Below are positions 11,303-20,558 of a DNA stretch of 64,000 bases, piece after piece (within the stretch, counting starts at the first letter, position 1; every line of letters begins with the position of its first letter). The stretch covers positions 1 to 64,000 of the forward strand of contig NZ_JAAN01000031.1 in assembly GCF_000559025.1 (NCBI RefSeq). Direction: 5' to 3'. Below the pieces are notes generated by a model. It had not been told where the DNA came from and made no database searches. It was given only the letters and a program-made list of their open reading frames with translations. This stretch comes from Luteimonas huabeiensis HB2 (GTDB taxonomy: Bacteria > Pseudomonadota > Gammaproteobacteria > Xanthomonadales > Xanthomonadaceae). The position numbers and the translations under genes were made by a program.

Positions 11303-11534
11303 CGTTGCCAGCTCCTTCCATGCATTGGCCGCACACGCGCGGGGCGGCCACGACACCCCTCTCACCGAAAGCCTGACACGGGCGCGTCGCGGCAGTTGAG
11401 ACAGCCGCGACCTGGATGCGCAACGCCCTGCTTCGCTTGCACACCATCGACCGGCACGGACGCGGTATCGCTGGCGCACGGCGGCCGCTCGGCGCCCGCG
11501 CCGTGGGCAGCAGGCCCGGCCCGCCGACCGCTGC

Positions 11535-12335
11535 TCAGAACCCCCGCGTGACGCCGATGACCAAGCGCGCGCTGCCGTCGGCATCGGCCTCGATCAGCGG
11601 ACTGTCGGCGAGCTCGTCGGGCAGGAACTCGTAGCCCAGCGAGCCGATCAGGCGCCACCGCTCGCCGAGCGGGCGCGAGAAGGCGACGTTGACCTCGGGC
11701 ACGACGACCGAGCCGGGGCGGTACCGGCGCACGCCGCGAGCTTCTTCCTCGTCGAGGGTGCCGTAGTAGTAGTCGGCGAGATCGGAGGACATCCAGCGCG
11801 CGCCGACGCCGGGCACGATGGTGGTACGGCCCCAGTGCAGCGGATAGCCGTAGTCGAGCGTGAGCTCGTAGCCGCCGCTGGCGTCGATGACGTCGGCCAG
11901 GGCTTCGAGCTTGATCTGGCCGGCGCAGCCGTGCCAGGCGGCGGCCAGGCCGACGTCCAGGCCGTCGTCGCGGTCCTCCAGCAGGTCGGGATCGAGGCCG
12001 TTGGCGCGCAGTTCGGTGCGGCCGAGATCGTCGATGTCGAAGCCGTCGAAGCGGCCGGCGAGGACGGCGTCGAGCGTGAACGCGTCGCGCCGGACCAGAT
12101 GCACGCCGCCGCTCACGCCGCGCCAGAACACGCGTTCGCCTTCGTAGCCGACGAGCGGCAGCGGGCGCACCCGGGTGCCCTCGCCGGCATAGGGACTGTC
12201 CTTGAGGCCCGCACCGGCGCCGATGCTCCAGCGGTCGCCGGCGGGGCGCTCCTGGATCAGCAGCTCCGCGCTGCTGGACTGGGCCATGGCCAGAGCGGGG
12301 AACAGGAGGGATGCGGCGAGGGGGTAGCGAAGCAT
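11535..12335 (-). CDS. MipA/OmpV-family outer-membrane protein
   Basis: Predicted outer-membrane beta-barrel of 266 residues. It has an N-terminal signal peptide (cleavage after ALAMA), alternating beta-strand character, and a C-terminal phenylalanine (VIGVTRGF) as expected for BAM-dependent insertion. The GAGAGLKDSPYAGEG start and PLPLVGYEGERVFWRG segment are typical of MipA/OmpV proteins. MipA scaffolds murein-synthesising machinery in E. coli; OmpV relatives are porin-like. Which role applies is not clear. It is divergent from the peptidase gene at 12634. Confidence 0.88.
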   Translation of the reverse strand: MLRYPLAASLLFPALAMAQSSSAELLIQERPAGDRWSIGAGAGLKDSPYAGEGTRVRPLPLVGYEGERVFWRGVSGGVHLVRRDAFTLDAVLAGRFDGFDIDDLGRTELRANGLDPDLLEDRDDGLDVGLAAAWHGCAGQIKLEALADVIDASGGYELTLDYGYPLHWGRTTIVPGVGARWMSSDLADYYYGTLDEEEARGVRRYRPGSVVVPEVNVAFSRPLGERWRLIGSLGYEFLPDELADSPLIEADADGSARLVIGVTRGF

Positions 12336-12633
12336 GGGGGAACCTCGTGTGGACGATCCGGCGAGTGTCGGCGACCGCGACTTACACGGGTCTTACGGGC
12401 GCGGCGCCGTGGCGGCGATGGGCGGCGGGCGCTGCCCCATGACCAACCTCACATTGCCGCGGCCGCCGCCGATCGGCGAACATGACAGGTCGGCGGCGCT
12501 CCCCGCGCCCGCCCGCCCGCGGCGCTCGGCGTCGCCCGCCCCCGGTTGGCCCCGGACCGCCGACATCGCCTGCCCCGCCAGCGGCCTCGCCGCCGGCCCG
12601 GCCGATCCCGTTGTCTTCCCCGGAGTGTCCCCC

Positions 12634-14784
12634 ATGTTGCGCAAGCTTCTCCTGTCTTCCGCGATCGCGCTGGCGCTGTCCGCCTGCGGCGAGCGCACCG
12701 AAACCGGATCCACCATGCCCGAGACCCAGACCGCTGCCCCCGCCTCCACCGAGAATCCGCTGTTCGCGGCCAGCACCCTGCCGTTCCAGGCGCCGCCGTT
12801 CGACAAGCTGAAGGATGCCGACTACCAGCCGGCGATCGAGGAAGGCATGAAGCAGCACCTGGCCGAGGTGCGGCAGATCGCCGACAACCCGGAGCCGGCC
12901 ACGTTCGAGAACACGATCGAAGCGCTGGAGCGCAGCGGCGCGCTGCTGACCCGGGCCGCCGGCGTGTTCTTCGCGCTGACCTCGGCCAACACCAACGAGA
13001 CCCTGCAGGCGGCCGAGGAAGCGCTGGCGCCGAAGCTGGCCGAGCACAGCGACGAGATCCACCTGGACCCGAAGCTGTTCGCGCGGGTGAAGGCGGTCCA
13101 CGACCAGCGCGACGGCCTGGGCCTGACCCCGGAGCAGATCACCCTGGTCGAGCACACCTACCGCAACTTCGAGCGCGCCGGCGCGCTGCTGTCGGATGCG
13201 GACAAGGCCGAGCTGCGCAAGCTCAACGCCGAGGAATCCACCCTGTCGACGGCGTTCGGCAACAAGCTGCTGGCCGCCAACAACGCCGGCGGCGTGTTCG
13301 TGACCGACGTGGCGCGCCTGGACGGTCTGGACGAGGCCACGATCGCCGCGGCGGCCGACGCCGCGAAGGCGGCGGGCAAGGAGGGCCAGTGGCTGCTGAG
13401 CCTGCAGAACACCACCCAGCAGCCGGTGCTGGCCTCGCTGAAGGACCGCTCGCTGCGCGAGGAGGTGTTCGCCGCCTCGATCGGCCGCGCCGAGAAGGGC
13501 GATGCCAACGACACCCGCGCCACCATCCAGCGCCTGGCCGAGCTGCGCGCGCGCAAGGCGCAGTTGCTGGGCTTTGCGAACTACGCCGCCTACAGCATCG
13601 CCGACCAGATGGCCGCCACGCCGGAGGCGGCGCTGAAGCTGCTGACCGACACGGTGCCGGCGGCCACCGCGCGCGCGCGCGCGGAGCTGGCCAAGATCCA
13701 GGGCGTGGTGGATGCGCAGGGCGGCGGCTTCACCGCCGGCGCGGCGGACTGGGACTTCTACGCCGAGCAGGTGCGCAAGGCGGAGTTCGACCTCGACGAG
13801 GCGCAGATCCGCCCCTACTTCGAGCTCGACCGGGTACTGAACGACGGCGTGTTCTTCGCCGCCAACAAGCTCTACGGCATCACCGCCACCGAGCGCACCG
13901 ACCTCCCCGTCTACCACCCGGACGTGCGCGTGTTCGACATCAAGGACGAGGACGGCACCCAGATCGCGTTGTTCTACCTCGATCCGTTCAAGCGCGACAG
14001 CAAGCAGGGCGGCGCCTGGATGGGCAACTTCGTCGAGCAGGACGGGCTGACCGGGGCCATCCCGGTGGTCTACAACGTGGAGAACTTCACCAAGCCGGCG
14101 GCCGGGCAGCCGGCGCTGCTGAGCTGGGACGAGGTGACCACGCTGTTCCACGAGTTCGGCCATGCGCTGCACGGGTTCTTCTCCAAGACCCGCTACCCGA
14201 GCCTGGCCGGCACCAACGTGCCGCGCGATTTCGTGGAGTTCCCCTCGCAGTTCAACGAGCACTGGGCGCTGGACCCGACGGTGTTCGCGAACTACGCCAA
14301 GCACCATGAGACCGGCGAGGCGATGCCGCAGGCGCTGGTGGACAAGATCGTCAAGGCACGCACCTTCAACCAGGGCTATGCGACCACCGAGTACCTGTCG
14401 GCGGCGCTGCTGGATCTGGCCTGGCACACGCTGCCGCCGGAAGACGCGAAGCAGGACGTGGACGCGTTCGAGCGACAGGCGCTGGCCAAGTACCAGGTGG
14501 ACCTGCCGGCGGTGCCGCCGCGCTACCGCACCAGCTACTTCAGCCACATCTGGGGCGGCGGCTACGCGGCCGGCTACTACGCCTACTTCGGCGCGGAGGT
14601 GCTGGATCACGACGCCTTCCAGTGGTTCCGCGAGAACGGCGGCCTGACCCGCGAGAACGGCCAAATCTTCCGCGACAAGATCCTGTCGATCGGCCATACC
14701 CGCGACTTGGCCCAGGCCTACCGCGAGTTCCGCGGCAAGGACCCGAGCGTGGAGCCGCTGCTGGAGCACCGCGGGCTGAAGTGA
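12634..14784 (+). CDS. dcp: M3-family peptidyl-dipeptidase (Dcp), lipoprotein form
   Basis: Zinc dipeptidyl-carboxypeptidase that removes C-terminal dipeptides from oligopeptides. The thermolysin-like HEFGH begins at His506 (LFHEFGHALHG), with the third ligand in the SQFNEHW helix just after. At 716 residues it is the Dcp/OpdA length. The N-terminus is a lipoprotein signal (SAIALALSAC), so it probably acts in the periplasm on a membrane anchor. The ATG at 12634 puts this signal at the very start. A strong GC hairpin follows the stop. Confidence 0.95.
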   Translation: MLRKLLLSSAIALALSACGERTETGSTMPETQTAAPASTENPLFAASTLPFQAPPFDKLKDADYQPAIEEGMKQHLAEVRQIADNPEPATFENTIEALERSGALLTRAAGVFFALTSANTNETLQAAEEALAPKLAEHSDEIHLDPKLFARVKAVHDQRDGLGLTPEQITLVEHTYRNFERAGALLSDADKAELRKLNAEESTLSTAFGNKLLAANNAGGVFVTDVARLDGLDEATIAAAADAAKAAGKEGQWLLSLQNTTQQPVLASLKDRSLREEVFAASIGRAEKGDANDTRATIQRLAELRARKAQLLGFANYAAYSIADQMAATPEAALKLLTDTVPAATARARAELAKIQGVVDAQGGGFTAGAADWDFYAEQVRKAEFDLDEAQIRPYFELDRVLNDGVFFAANKLYGITATERTDLPVYHPDVRVFDIKDEDGTQIALFYLDPFKRDSKQGGAWMGNFVEQDGLTGAIPVVYNVENFTKPAAGQPALLSWDEVTTLFHEFGHALHGFFSKTRYPSLAGTNVPRDFVEFPSQFNEHWALDPTVFANYAKHHETGEAMPQALVDKIVKARTFNQGYATTEYLSAALLDLAWHTLPPEDAKQDVDAFERQALAKYQVDLPAVPPRYRTSYFSHIWGGGYAAGYYAYFGAEVLDHDAFQWFRENGGLTRENGQIFRDKILSIGHTRDLAQAYREFRGKDPSVEPLLEHRGLK

Positions 14785-14791
14785 GCCCTGC

Positions 14792-14819
14792 GCCGGGCAC
14801 GCCACAGGGCGTGCCCGGC
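14792..14819 (+). terminator. GC-rich hairpin after dcp
   Basis: GCCGGGCACGCC at 14792-14803 pairs perfectly with GGCGTGCCCGGC at 14808-14819 around a 4-nt loop, eight bases after the dcp stop. There is no T-run, so it may stabilise the 3' end or support Rho-dependent termination. Confidence 0.5.
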
Positions 14820-14832
14820 CGCAGGCCTGCAC

Positions 14833-14898
14833 GGTCGGAGTGCGCTCGCGCGCGACCGGTTTCCCTCCGCGGCCCGTCGCGCGCGAGCGCGTTCCTAC
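14833..14898. repeat. REP doublet (GTAGGAACGCGC-type inverted pair)
   Basis: Two facing copies of a REP-like unit. GCGCTCGCGCGCGAC at 14842-14856 is the exact reverse complement of 14876-14890, separated by 19 bases. Flanks carry the conserved heads GTCGGAGT on the left and, on the opposite strand at the right, GTAGGAAC. This head-to-head layout is the one associated with RAYT-transposase-mobilised REPs (BIME-like) in Xanthomonadaceae and Pseudomonas. The right head supplies the TAG stop codon of the next minus-strand gene. Confidence 0.72.
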
Positions 14899-15401
14899 GG
14901 CGCTTCGGGCGCCAGCGCGGCCTCGATCCGCGCCGAGAGCCAGGCGATGTCGGTCCCGCCGAGCTGCCTGCCCAGCGCGACGATCCCCTTGCCGATCAGC
15001 ATCAGGGCCAGTCCGACGGGCGCCAGCAGCCAGGCACGCGGTGTGCCGGCGAGCGCGAGGACGACCGCCGCGCCCGTCCACACCAGGCCGAAGCCGAACC
15101 AGAACGCGAGGAACACCCGCACGCTCCAGTGCATGCCGAAGCGGCCGACCAGCGCGGTGCGTCCGCTGTCGCCGACGAAGCGGCCGGCGAACGCCGGCTT
15201 GAAGGGATTGCGCGTGCGCGGAACGTGACGCTCGAGCACCACCCGATCCGCGGCGACGTGCCCGATCATCGCTTCCTCGCGCGGCGGCATGAAGCCGCGC
15301 CGCTGCGTGGCCGCGCCCAGCCGCGCGACCGAGGCCTGCAGCGAATGGGCGCTTTCGAAACGGACATGGCGATCCGGTGCGCCAGGGACGGTGCGGGACA
15401 T
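14895..15401 (-). CDS. Hypothetical membrane protein with two TM segments
   Basis: About 168 residues from ATG at 15401 (170 from ATG at 15407). The N-terminal half is soluble, with a REEAMIGHVAADRVVLERHVPRT segment. The C-terminal half holds two hydrophobic segments (VFLAFWFGFGLVWTGAAVV and LAPVGLALMLIGKGIVALG). No family is recognised. The stop codon lies inside the REP doublet, so the C-terminus may have been set by REP insertion. Its start region faces that of the aldehyde dehydrogenase. Confidence 0.65.
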   Translation of the reverse strand: MSRTVPGAPDRHVRFESAHSLQASVARLGAATQRRGFMPPREEAMIGHVAADRVVLERHVPRTRNPFKPAFAGRFVGDSGRTALVGRFGMHWSVRVFLAFWFGFGLVWTGAAVVLALAGTPRAWLLAPVGLALMLIGKGIVALGRQLGGTDIAWLSARIEAALAPEAP

Positions 15402-15407
15402 CGGCAT

Positions 15408-15713
15408 GGCAGGCGTGGACCGGCCCACATCGTACCCGATCCTGAAAGTGTCCCATCCTGCGACAGCCCGGGACGCGGCCACCGGACACGCAGTCCAACG
15501 CCAGCCGCGCGACGCAAGCCCTCGATGCCATCCCGGCCGGCACGCAACGTTCCGGCGCCGCGGCATACCGACGCATTGCCATGCCCGCCCCGCGCCCCAA
15601 CGTGGTCGGTACCGCGCGGCATCGCCCCTGCGACCGCCGGCGACGCAGGGTCTCCCCGGACAGCTCGCCCTGACGCCCTCCCCCGAGCTGCCCGGCTGCG
15701 ACGGAGCCGATCC
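15408..15713. other. Divergent spacer before the aldehyde dehydrogenase
   Basis: About 300 bp between divergent starts. It holds no frame with a recognisable product. The promoters of both neighbours should lie here, but no clear -35/-10 pair stands out in the GC-rich sequence. Confidence 0.4.
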
Positions 15714-17102
15714 ATGGCATTTGCGACCACCAATCCCTACACCGGCGAGACCCTCAAGACCTTCCCCGCGGCCACGCCTGCGGAGATCGACGCCGCCATC
15801 GAGCGCGCGCACGCTGCGTTCCTCACCTGGCGCGAGACCTCGCTCGACGACCGCGCTCAGGTGCTCGCGCGCGCGGCCGGGCTGCTGCGGGCCGAGCCGC
15901 GCCGGTTCGCCGAGATCCTCACCCTGGAGATGGGCAAGCTGATCGGCGAGGCCGAGGCCGAAGTCGAGCTGTGCGCGAAGATCCTCGACTACTACGTCGA
16001 GCACGGCGCCGAGGGCCTGGCCCCGCGCTACCTGCCGGCCGAAGGCTTCGGCGACACCGACGTGCAACTGGTCAAGGAGCCGCTGGGCGTGCTGTTCGCG
16101 GTGGAGCCGTGGAACTTCCCGTTCTACCAGGTGATCCGCATCACCGCGCCGCAGGCCACCGCCGGCAACGCCATCGTGCTCAAGCACGCGGCCAACGTGC
16201 CGCAATCGGCATTGGCGATGGAGCAATTGTTCCGCGACGCCGGCGCGCCGGAGGGACTGCTGACCAACCTGTTCGTGTCCCACGAGGATGCCGAGCGGGT
16301 GATCGCCGATCCGCGCGTGCGCGGGGTGGCGCTGACCGGCAGCGAGCGCGCGGGTTCGGCGGTGGCGGCGCTGGCCGGCAAGTACATGAAGAAGAGCACG
16401 CTGGAACTGGGCGGCGCGGACGCCTTCATCGTGCTGTCGGACGCGGACGTCGCGCAGGCGGCGAAGTGGGCGGTGTTCGGCCGCCACTGGAACGCGGGCC
16501 AGGTGTGCGTGTCCTCGAAGCGGATCATCGTCGAGGACGCGGTGTACGACGAATTCCTCGAGCACTACCGCGCCGGCGTGGCCGCGCTGCGCGCCGGCGA
16601 CCCGATGGACCCGGCGACCACGCTGGCGCCGCTGTCGTCCAGGAGCGCCCGCGACGGGCTGGCCAGGCAGGTGGAGGAAGCGGTCGCGCATGGCGCCAAG
16701 GCCGAGACGCTGGGTACGGTGCCCGAGCAGGGCGCGTTCTACCCGCCCACGCTGCTGACCGGCATCGCCCCGGACAACCCGGCCTACCGCACCGAGTTCT
16801 TCGGCCCGGTGAGCCAGGTGTATCGGGTGGCCAACGAGGAGGAGGCGATCCGGCTGGCCAACGACTCGCCCTACGGCCTGGGCGGCTCGGTGTTCAGCCA
16901 GGACATCGCGCGCGCCAGGCGCGTGGCCGCGAAGCTGGAGACCGGCATGGTCTACATCAACCAGCCCACCGGCGTGAAGGCCGATATCCCCTTCGGCGGG
17001 GTCAAGAACTCCGGCTACGGCCACGAGCTGATCGATCTGGGCCTCAACGAGTTCGTCAACGAGAAGGTGGTCGTGGTGACCGACATCCACGGCGCGTTCT
17101 GA
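15714..17102 (+). CDS. gabD: NAD(P)-dependent succinate-semialdehyde dehydrogenase (GabD/Sad family)
   Basis: Aldehyde dehydrogenase of 462 residues that would oxidise succinate semialdehyde to succinate in 4-aminobutyrate catabolism. The catalytic Cys265 sits in NAGQVCVSSKR and the general-base Glu in LELGGADAFIV. The N-terminal ATNPYTGE start and the length match the short Sad/YneI branch rather than the 480-residue GabD branch. ATG at 15714 follows a GGAG-like element (ACGGAGCC). No gabT is adjacent. Confidence 0.9.
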   Translation: MAFATTNPYTGETLKTFPAATPAEIDAAIERAHAAFLTWRETSLDDRAQVLARAAGLLRAEPRRFAEILTLEMGKLIGEAEAEVELCAKILDYYVEHGAEGLAPRYLPAEGFGDTDVQLVKEPLGVLFAVEPWNFPFYQVIRITAPQATAGNAIVLKHAANVPQSALAMEQLFRDAGAPEGLLTNLFVSHEDAERVIADPRVRGVALTGSERAGSAVAALAGKYMKKSTLELGGADAFIVLSDADVAQAAKWAVFGRHWNAGQVCVSSKRIIVEDAVYDEFLEHYRAGVAALRAGDPMDPATTLAPLSSRSARDGLARQVEEAVAHGAKAETLGTVPEQGAFYPPTLLTGIAPDNPAYRTEFFGPVSQVYRVANEEEAIRLANDSPYGLGGSVFSQDIARARRVAAKLETGMVYINQPTGVKADIPFGGVKNSGYGHELIDLGLNEFVNEKVVVVTDIHGAF

Positions 17103-17210
17103 CCGACGCGGGACGACGAAGGCGGGCCGCCTGGCCCGCTCTCGGCCAGGCCGGCCGGGCGCCGGGCCTCTTTCACTTCCCAGGCCGACGCGGCGCGGCG
17201 CCGTCGCCGC

Positions 17211-18137
17211 CTATGCGCGCGGCCGCGGGGCCGGCGGCGCGTGCGCGGCCATCAGTTCGACGATCCAGTCGATGAACGCCCGCGCCTTGGCGCTGACGTG
17301 GCGGTTCGGCGCAAAGGCCACGTGCATCGGCATCGGGTCGATGCGCCAGTCCTCGAACAGGCGCACCAGCGCTCCGCTCGCGATTTCCGCCTCCGCAATG
17401 TAGGTCGGCAGCCACAGCACGCCCAGGCCGGCGAGGCCGGCGGCGAGATAGGCGTTGCCGTCGTCGAGCGCGACCACGTAGCGCCCTTGCGCCCGCACGC
17501 GCTCGTCGCCGCGGCGCATCGCGCAGGGTAGCGGCCTGCCGGTGCGCCCCCCGAGGAAGCCGACGATGCGGTGGTGCCCGTCGTCGAGCTCGCGCGGGTG
17601 CGCCGGCACGCCCATGCGCTGCAGATATGCCGGCGCGGCGTACACGCCGAGCGGCAGGTCGCCCACGTGCCGGGCGACCAGCGAGGGGTCGGTGATCGTA
17701 CCGCCACGCACCACGCAATCGACGTGCTCGCCGATCAGGTCCACGCGCCGGTCGCTGACGCCCAGGTCGAGCTGGATGTCCGGGTAGCGGGCGTGGAACC
17801 GCGGCAGCGCCGGCACCAGGATCAGGCGCGCGAACGGGCTGGGCACGTCGATGCGCAGGCGCCCGCGCGGCGCCGCCGCCGCGCTCGACAGGCTGGTCTC
17901 GGCATCGTCCAGGTCGGCCAGCAGGCGCGCCACGCGCTCGTAGTAGGCGGCGCCGTCGGCGGTCGCGGCCACGCGCCGCGTGGTGCGGTTGAGCAGCTTC
18001 ACCCGCAGCCGCGCCTCCAGCTGCTGCACCAGCTGGGTCACGGTGGTGCGGCTTATGTGCAGGGTCGCGGCCGCCTTGGTGAAGCTGCCCGTCTCCACCA
18101 CACGGGCGAAGGCCTGCATCGCATCGAATCGGTCCAT
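17211..18137 (-). CDS. LysR-family transcriptional regulator
   Basis: Classic LysR regulator of 308 residues. The N-terminal winged helix is at residues 1-60 (FARVVETGSFTKAAATLHISRTTVTQLVQQLE), followed by a helical linker and a periplasmic-binding-like effector domain. It is closest in style to the DsdC/CrgA-like branch with RVDLIGEHVDCVVRGG. It is divergent from ridA across 117 bp, so ridA and itself are the likely targets. It converges on the succinate-semialdehyde dehydrogenase gene. Effector unknown. Confidence 0.93.
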   Translation of the reverse strand: MDRFDAMQAFARVVETGSFTKAAATLHISRTTVTQLVQQLEARLRVKLLNRTTRRVAATADGAAYYERVARLLADLDDAETSLSSAAAAPRGRLRIDVPSPFARLILVPALPRFHARYPDIQLDLGVSDRRVDLIGEHVDCVVRGGTITDPSLVARHVGDLPLGVYAAPAYLQRMGVPAHPRELDDGHHRIVGFLGGRTGRPLPCAMRRGDERVRAQGRYVVALDDGNAYLAAGLAGLGVLWLPTYIAEAEIASGALVRLFEDWRIDPMPMHVAFAPNRHVSAKARAFIDWIVELMAAHAPPAPRPRA

Positions 18138-18254
18138 GGCGGGTCCAACGCGGGAATTGTTTGGATTCTACGAACAGTGCTGGACAGCACTGCGCGTTTA
18201 TCGCGGCCGCGCCGGCGGCCAGACTGGGCCGCCCCCCAACCCGAGGATCTTTCC

Positions 18255-18656
18255 ATGCCGACCCGCGACGTCGTGTTCCCCGCCAACCGCCATGCGCTGT
18301 ACGAGCGCCACCGCTACTCGCCGGCCGTGCGCGCGAATGGATTCCTGTTCGTGTCCGGGCAGGTCGGCAGCCGCGAGGACGGCTCGCCGGAACCCGATTT
18401 CGAGCGGCAGGTGCGCCGCGCGTTCGAGAACCTCAACGCCGTGCTCGCCGCGGCCGGCTGCACCTTCGACGACGTGATCGACGCGACCTTCTTCGTCGTC
18501 GACCCCGGTCAGCGGTTCGAGCGCGCCTGGGCGATCGTGCCGGAGTTCTGGGGCGAGGCCCCCTTCCCCACCGCGACCGTGGTCGGTGCGACCTGGCTCG
18601 CCGGTTTCGATTTCGAGATCAAGGTGGTCGCGAAGCTGCCGCAGGCCGCGGGCTGA
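18255..18656 (+). CDS. RidA/YjgF-family protein
   Basis: Rid-family deaminase, 133 residues. Members hydrolyse reactive enamine/imine intermediates or act on related small molecules. Visible features are the FLFVSGQVGSREDG and FENLNAVLAAAGCTFDDVIDATFFV segments; the usual catalytic Arg before xxCEI is not in its canonical place (DFEIKVVAKL), so it belongs to a RidA subfamily other than canonical RidA. ATG at 18255. Divergent from the LysR regulator. Confidence 0.88.
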   Translation: MPTRDVVFPANRHALYERHRYSPAVRANGFLFVSGQVGSREDGSPEPDFERQVRRAFENLNAVLAAAGCTFDDVIDATFFVVDPGQRFERAWAIVPEFWGEAPFPTATVVGATWLAGFDFEIKVVAKLPQAAG

Positions 18657-18666
18657 GTCCACGCGC

Positions 18667-18699
18667 CCGGCAAGGCGGGCCTCGCGGGCCCGTTGCCGG
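18667..18699. terminator. Hairpin between convergent ridA and sugar dehydrogenase genes
   Basis: CCGGCAA (18667-18673) pairs with TTGCCGG (18693-18699), with an inner CGGGCC/GGCCCG stem, in the 58-bp gap between converging genes. No T-run. A bidirectional terminator is plausible. Confidence 0.4.
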
Positions 18700-18714
18700 A
18701 TGCGCGTCGCGCCG

Positions 18715-20115
18715 TCAGTCCATGGGGGCCGCGGGCGCGGGCGCTTCGGCCGGCGCAGCGGACGCCGGCGCCGCGGGAACGCCCGTCGTCCGCGCGCCGG
18801 TCGGTGCGATCCGCCAGACCGTGTTCGACAGGTCGTCGGCCACCAGCAGCGCGCCGCGCGGGTCCACCGCCACGCCGACCGGGCGGCCGCGCGCCTTGCC
18901 GTCCTCGCCGAGGAATCCGGTGGCGAAATCGATCGCCTCGCCCGCCGGCCGGCCGTCGCGGAAGGGCACGAACGAGACCTTGTAGCCCACCGGAGGATCG
19001 CGGTTCCAGCTGCCGTGCTGGCCCACGAACACGCCCTCGGCGAACCGCGCGCCCATCGCCGGGGTCGAGAACGCCAGCCCCAGCGCCGCCACGTGCGAGC
19101 CCAGCGCGTAATCGGGCACGATCGCGCGCGCCACCAGATCGGGCCTCTGCGGGCGCACGCGCTCGTCCACGTGCTGGCCCCAGTAGCTGTAAGGCCAGCC
19201 GTAGAAGCCGCCGGGACGCACGCTGGTCAGGTAGTCGGGGACCAGTTCGTCGCCGAGTTCGTCGCGCTCGTTGACCACCGCCCACAGCTGGTCCATGCCG
19301 GGCTGCATGGCCAGCGCGGTCGGGTTGCGCAGGCCGGTGGCGAACACCCGGTGGAAACCGGTCTGCGCATCCACCTGCCAGATCATCGCGCGGTTCTCCT
19401 CCACCGCCAGGCCGCGCTCGGTGATGTTGCTGTCCGAGCCGATGCCCACGAACAGGTAGCGGCCGTCGTGGCTGATCGCCAGCGCCTTGGTCCAGTGGTG
19501 GTTCACCGCCGCGGGCAGCCTGGCGATCTCCTGCGGCGGGCCGGCGGCGTTGACCGCGCCTTCGGTGTAGTCGAAGCGCAGCAGCGCGTCCTGCGTGGCC
19601 ACGTAGATCGAATCGTTGCCGTAGGCCAGGCCGTACGGCGCGTCCAGGCCGTCGGCGAAGATCGAGCGGCTCTCGTAGGTGCCGTCGCCGTCGGCATCGC
19701 GCAGCAGCGTGATGCGGTTGCCGCTCTCGACCTGGGTGTTGCCGCGGGCCTTGATGATCCCGGCGATGACGTCCTTGGGCGTGAGCTTGGGCGCGCGCCC
19801 GCCGCGCCCCTCGGCGACGAGGACGTCGCCGTTGGGCAGGACCAGCAGTTGCCGCGGGATCCGCAGGTCGTCGGCGATGGCGGCGATCTCGTAGCCGTCG
19901 GGCACCGTCGGCAGGCGATCGCCCCACTCGGCCGGCAGCGAGACCTTCAGCGTGGGAAACAGCCCGCGCTGCGGCTTGGGCAGCTCGGGCGAGGGCCCGA
20001 CGTAGGTTTCGTCCGGCGCACCGCCGCACGCGGCCAGCGCGAGCGCCAGCGACGATGCCAGCAACGGGCGCGAGCGCTTGCGCGCGCGCTCGCTCATCGG
20101 GAAGAGGCCGTTCAT
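18715..20115 (-). CDS. PQQ-dependent sugar dehydrogenase-like lipoprotein (sorbosone dehydrogenase family)
   Basis: Beta-propeller dehydrogenase-like protein of 466 residues, periplasmic. The N-terminus has a basic stretch and lipobox (LALALAACGG). Propeller repeats contain typical motifs (PRQLLVLPNGDVLVAEGRGG, LRNPTALAMQPG, GSWNR, RPVGVAVDPRGALLVADD) known from L-sorbosone and soluble glucose dehydrogenases. The C-terminus is Ala/Pro-rich. The start overlaps the DUF2231 stop (ATGA), so the two are translated together, suggesting the membrane protein is its electron-transfer or anchoring partner. Substrate unknown. Confidence 0.88.
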   Translation of the reverse strand: MNGLFPMSERARKRSRPLLASSLALALAACGGAPDETYVGPSPELPKPQRGLFPTLKVSLPAEWGDRLPTVPDGYEIAAIADDLRIPRQLLVLPNGDVLVAEGRGGRAPKLTPKDVIAGIIKARGNTQVESGNRITLLRDADGDGTYESRSIFADGLDAPYGLAYGNDSIYVATQDALLRFDYTEGAVNAAGPPQEIARLPAAVNHHWTKALAISHDGRYLFVGIGSDSNITERGLAVEENRAMIWQVDAQTGFHRVFATGLRNPTALAMQPGMDQLWAVVNERDELGDELVPDYLTSVRPGGFYGWPYSYWGQHVDERVRPQRPDLVARAIVPDYALGSHVAALGLAFSTPAMGARFAEGVFVGQHGSWNRDPPVGYKVSFVPFRDGRPAGEAIDFATGFLGEDGKARGRPVGVAVDPRGALLVADDLSNTVWRIAPTGARTTGVPAAPASAAPAEAPAPAAPMD

Positions 20116-20558
20116 GCCACCACCTCCCGGCGCCGCAGCGTGCCGCCGAACGCAAACCACAGGGCCGCGCCGATCGACAGCACGCACAGGACCGACCATA
20201 CCAGCGCCTGCGGCATCTTCTGCCAGGCGTCCATCGCATGCACCAGCGAGTTGACGAAGCCCAGCACGCAGGTCAGCGCCAGCAGGCCGACGTAGACGTA
20301 GCGACCGCGCGTCCGCGCTGCCGGCGCCAGCAGCGCCAGCAATGCCCAGACCAGCGCCAGGCCGGCGAACGCCAGCGCACCGGCGACCAGCCAGGACGCG
20401 AAGTTGGTCCACTGGATCTCGTAGGTCCGCGCGTATGCGATGTCGGCGAACAAGGCGCCGAGGAACAGCGGGAACGCGCTGCTGGCCAGCAGCAGATGCA
20501 GGGGATGCAGCGGCCGGTCGGGCCGCGCCACGGGGACGGGGCGTGTGTCCATGGGCAT
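20112..20558 (-). CDS. DUF2231-family membrane protein
   Basis: Integral membrane protein of 148 residues with four hydrophobic segments (LLASSAFPLFLGALFADIAY, WLVAGALAFAGLALVWALLALL, YVGLLALTCVLGFVNSLVHA, LVWSVLCVLSIGAALWFAF). The HPLHLLLASSAFPLFLGAL opening and the SLVHAMDAW loop are typical of DUF2231. The family often accompanies PQQ-type dehydrogenases, and here the two genes overlap by 4 bp. ATG at 20558 or 20552 both fit. Confidence 0.85.
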   Translation of the reverse strand: MPMDTRPVPVARPDRPLHPLHLLLASSAFPLFLGALFADIAYARTYEIQWTNFASWLVAGALAFAGLALVWALLALLAPAARTRGRYVYVGLLALTCVLGFVNSLVHAMDAWQKMPQALVWSVLCVLSIGAALWFAFGGTLRRREVVA

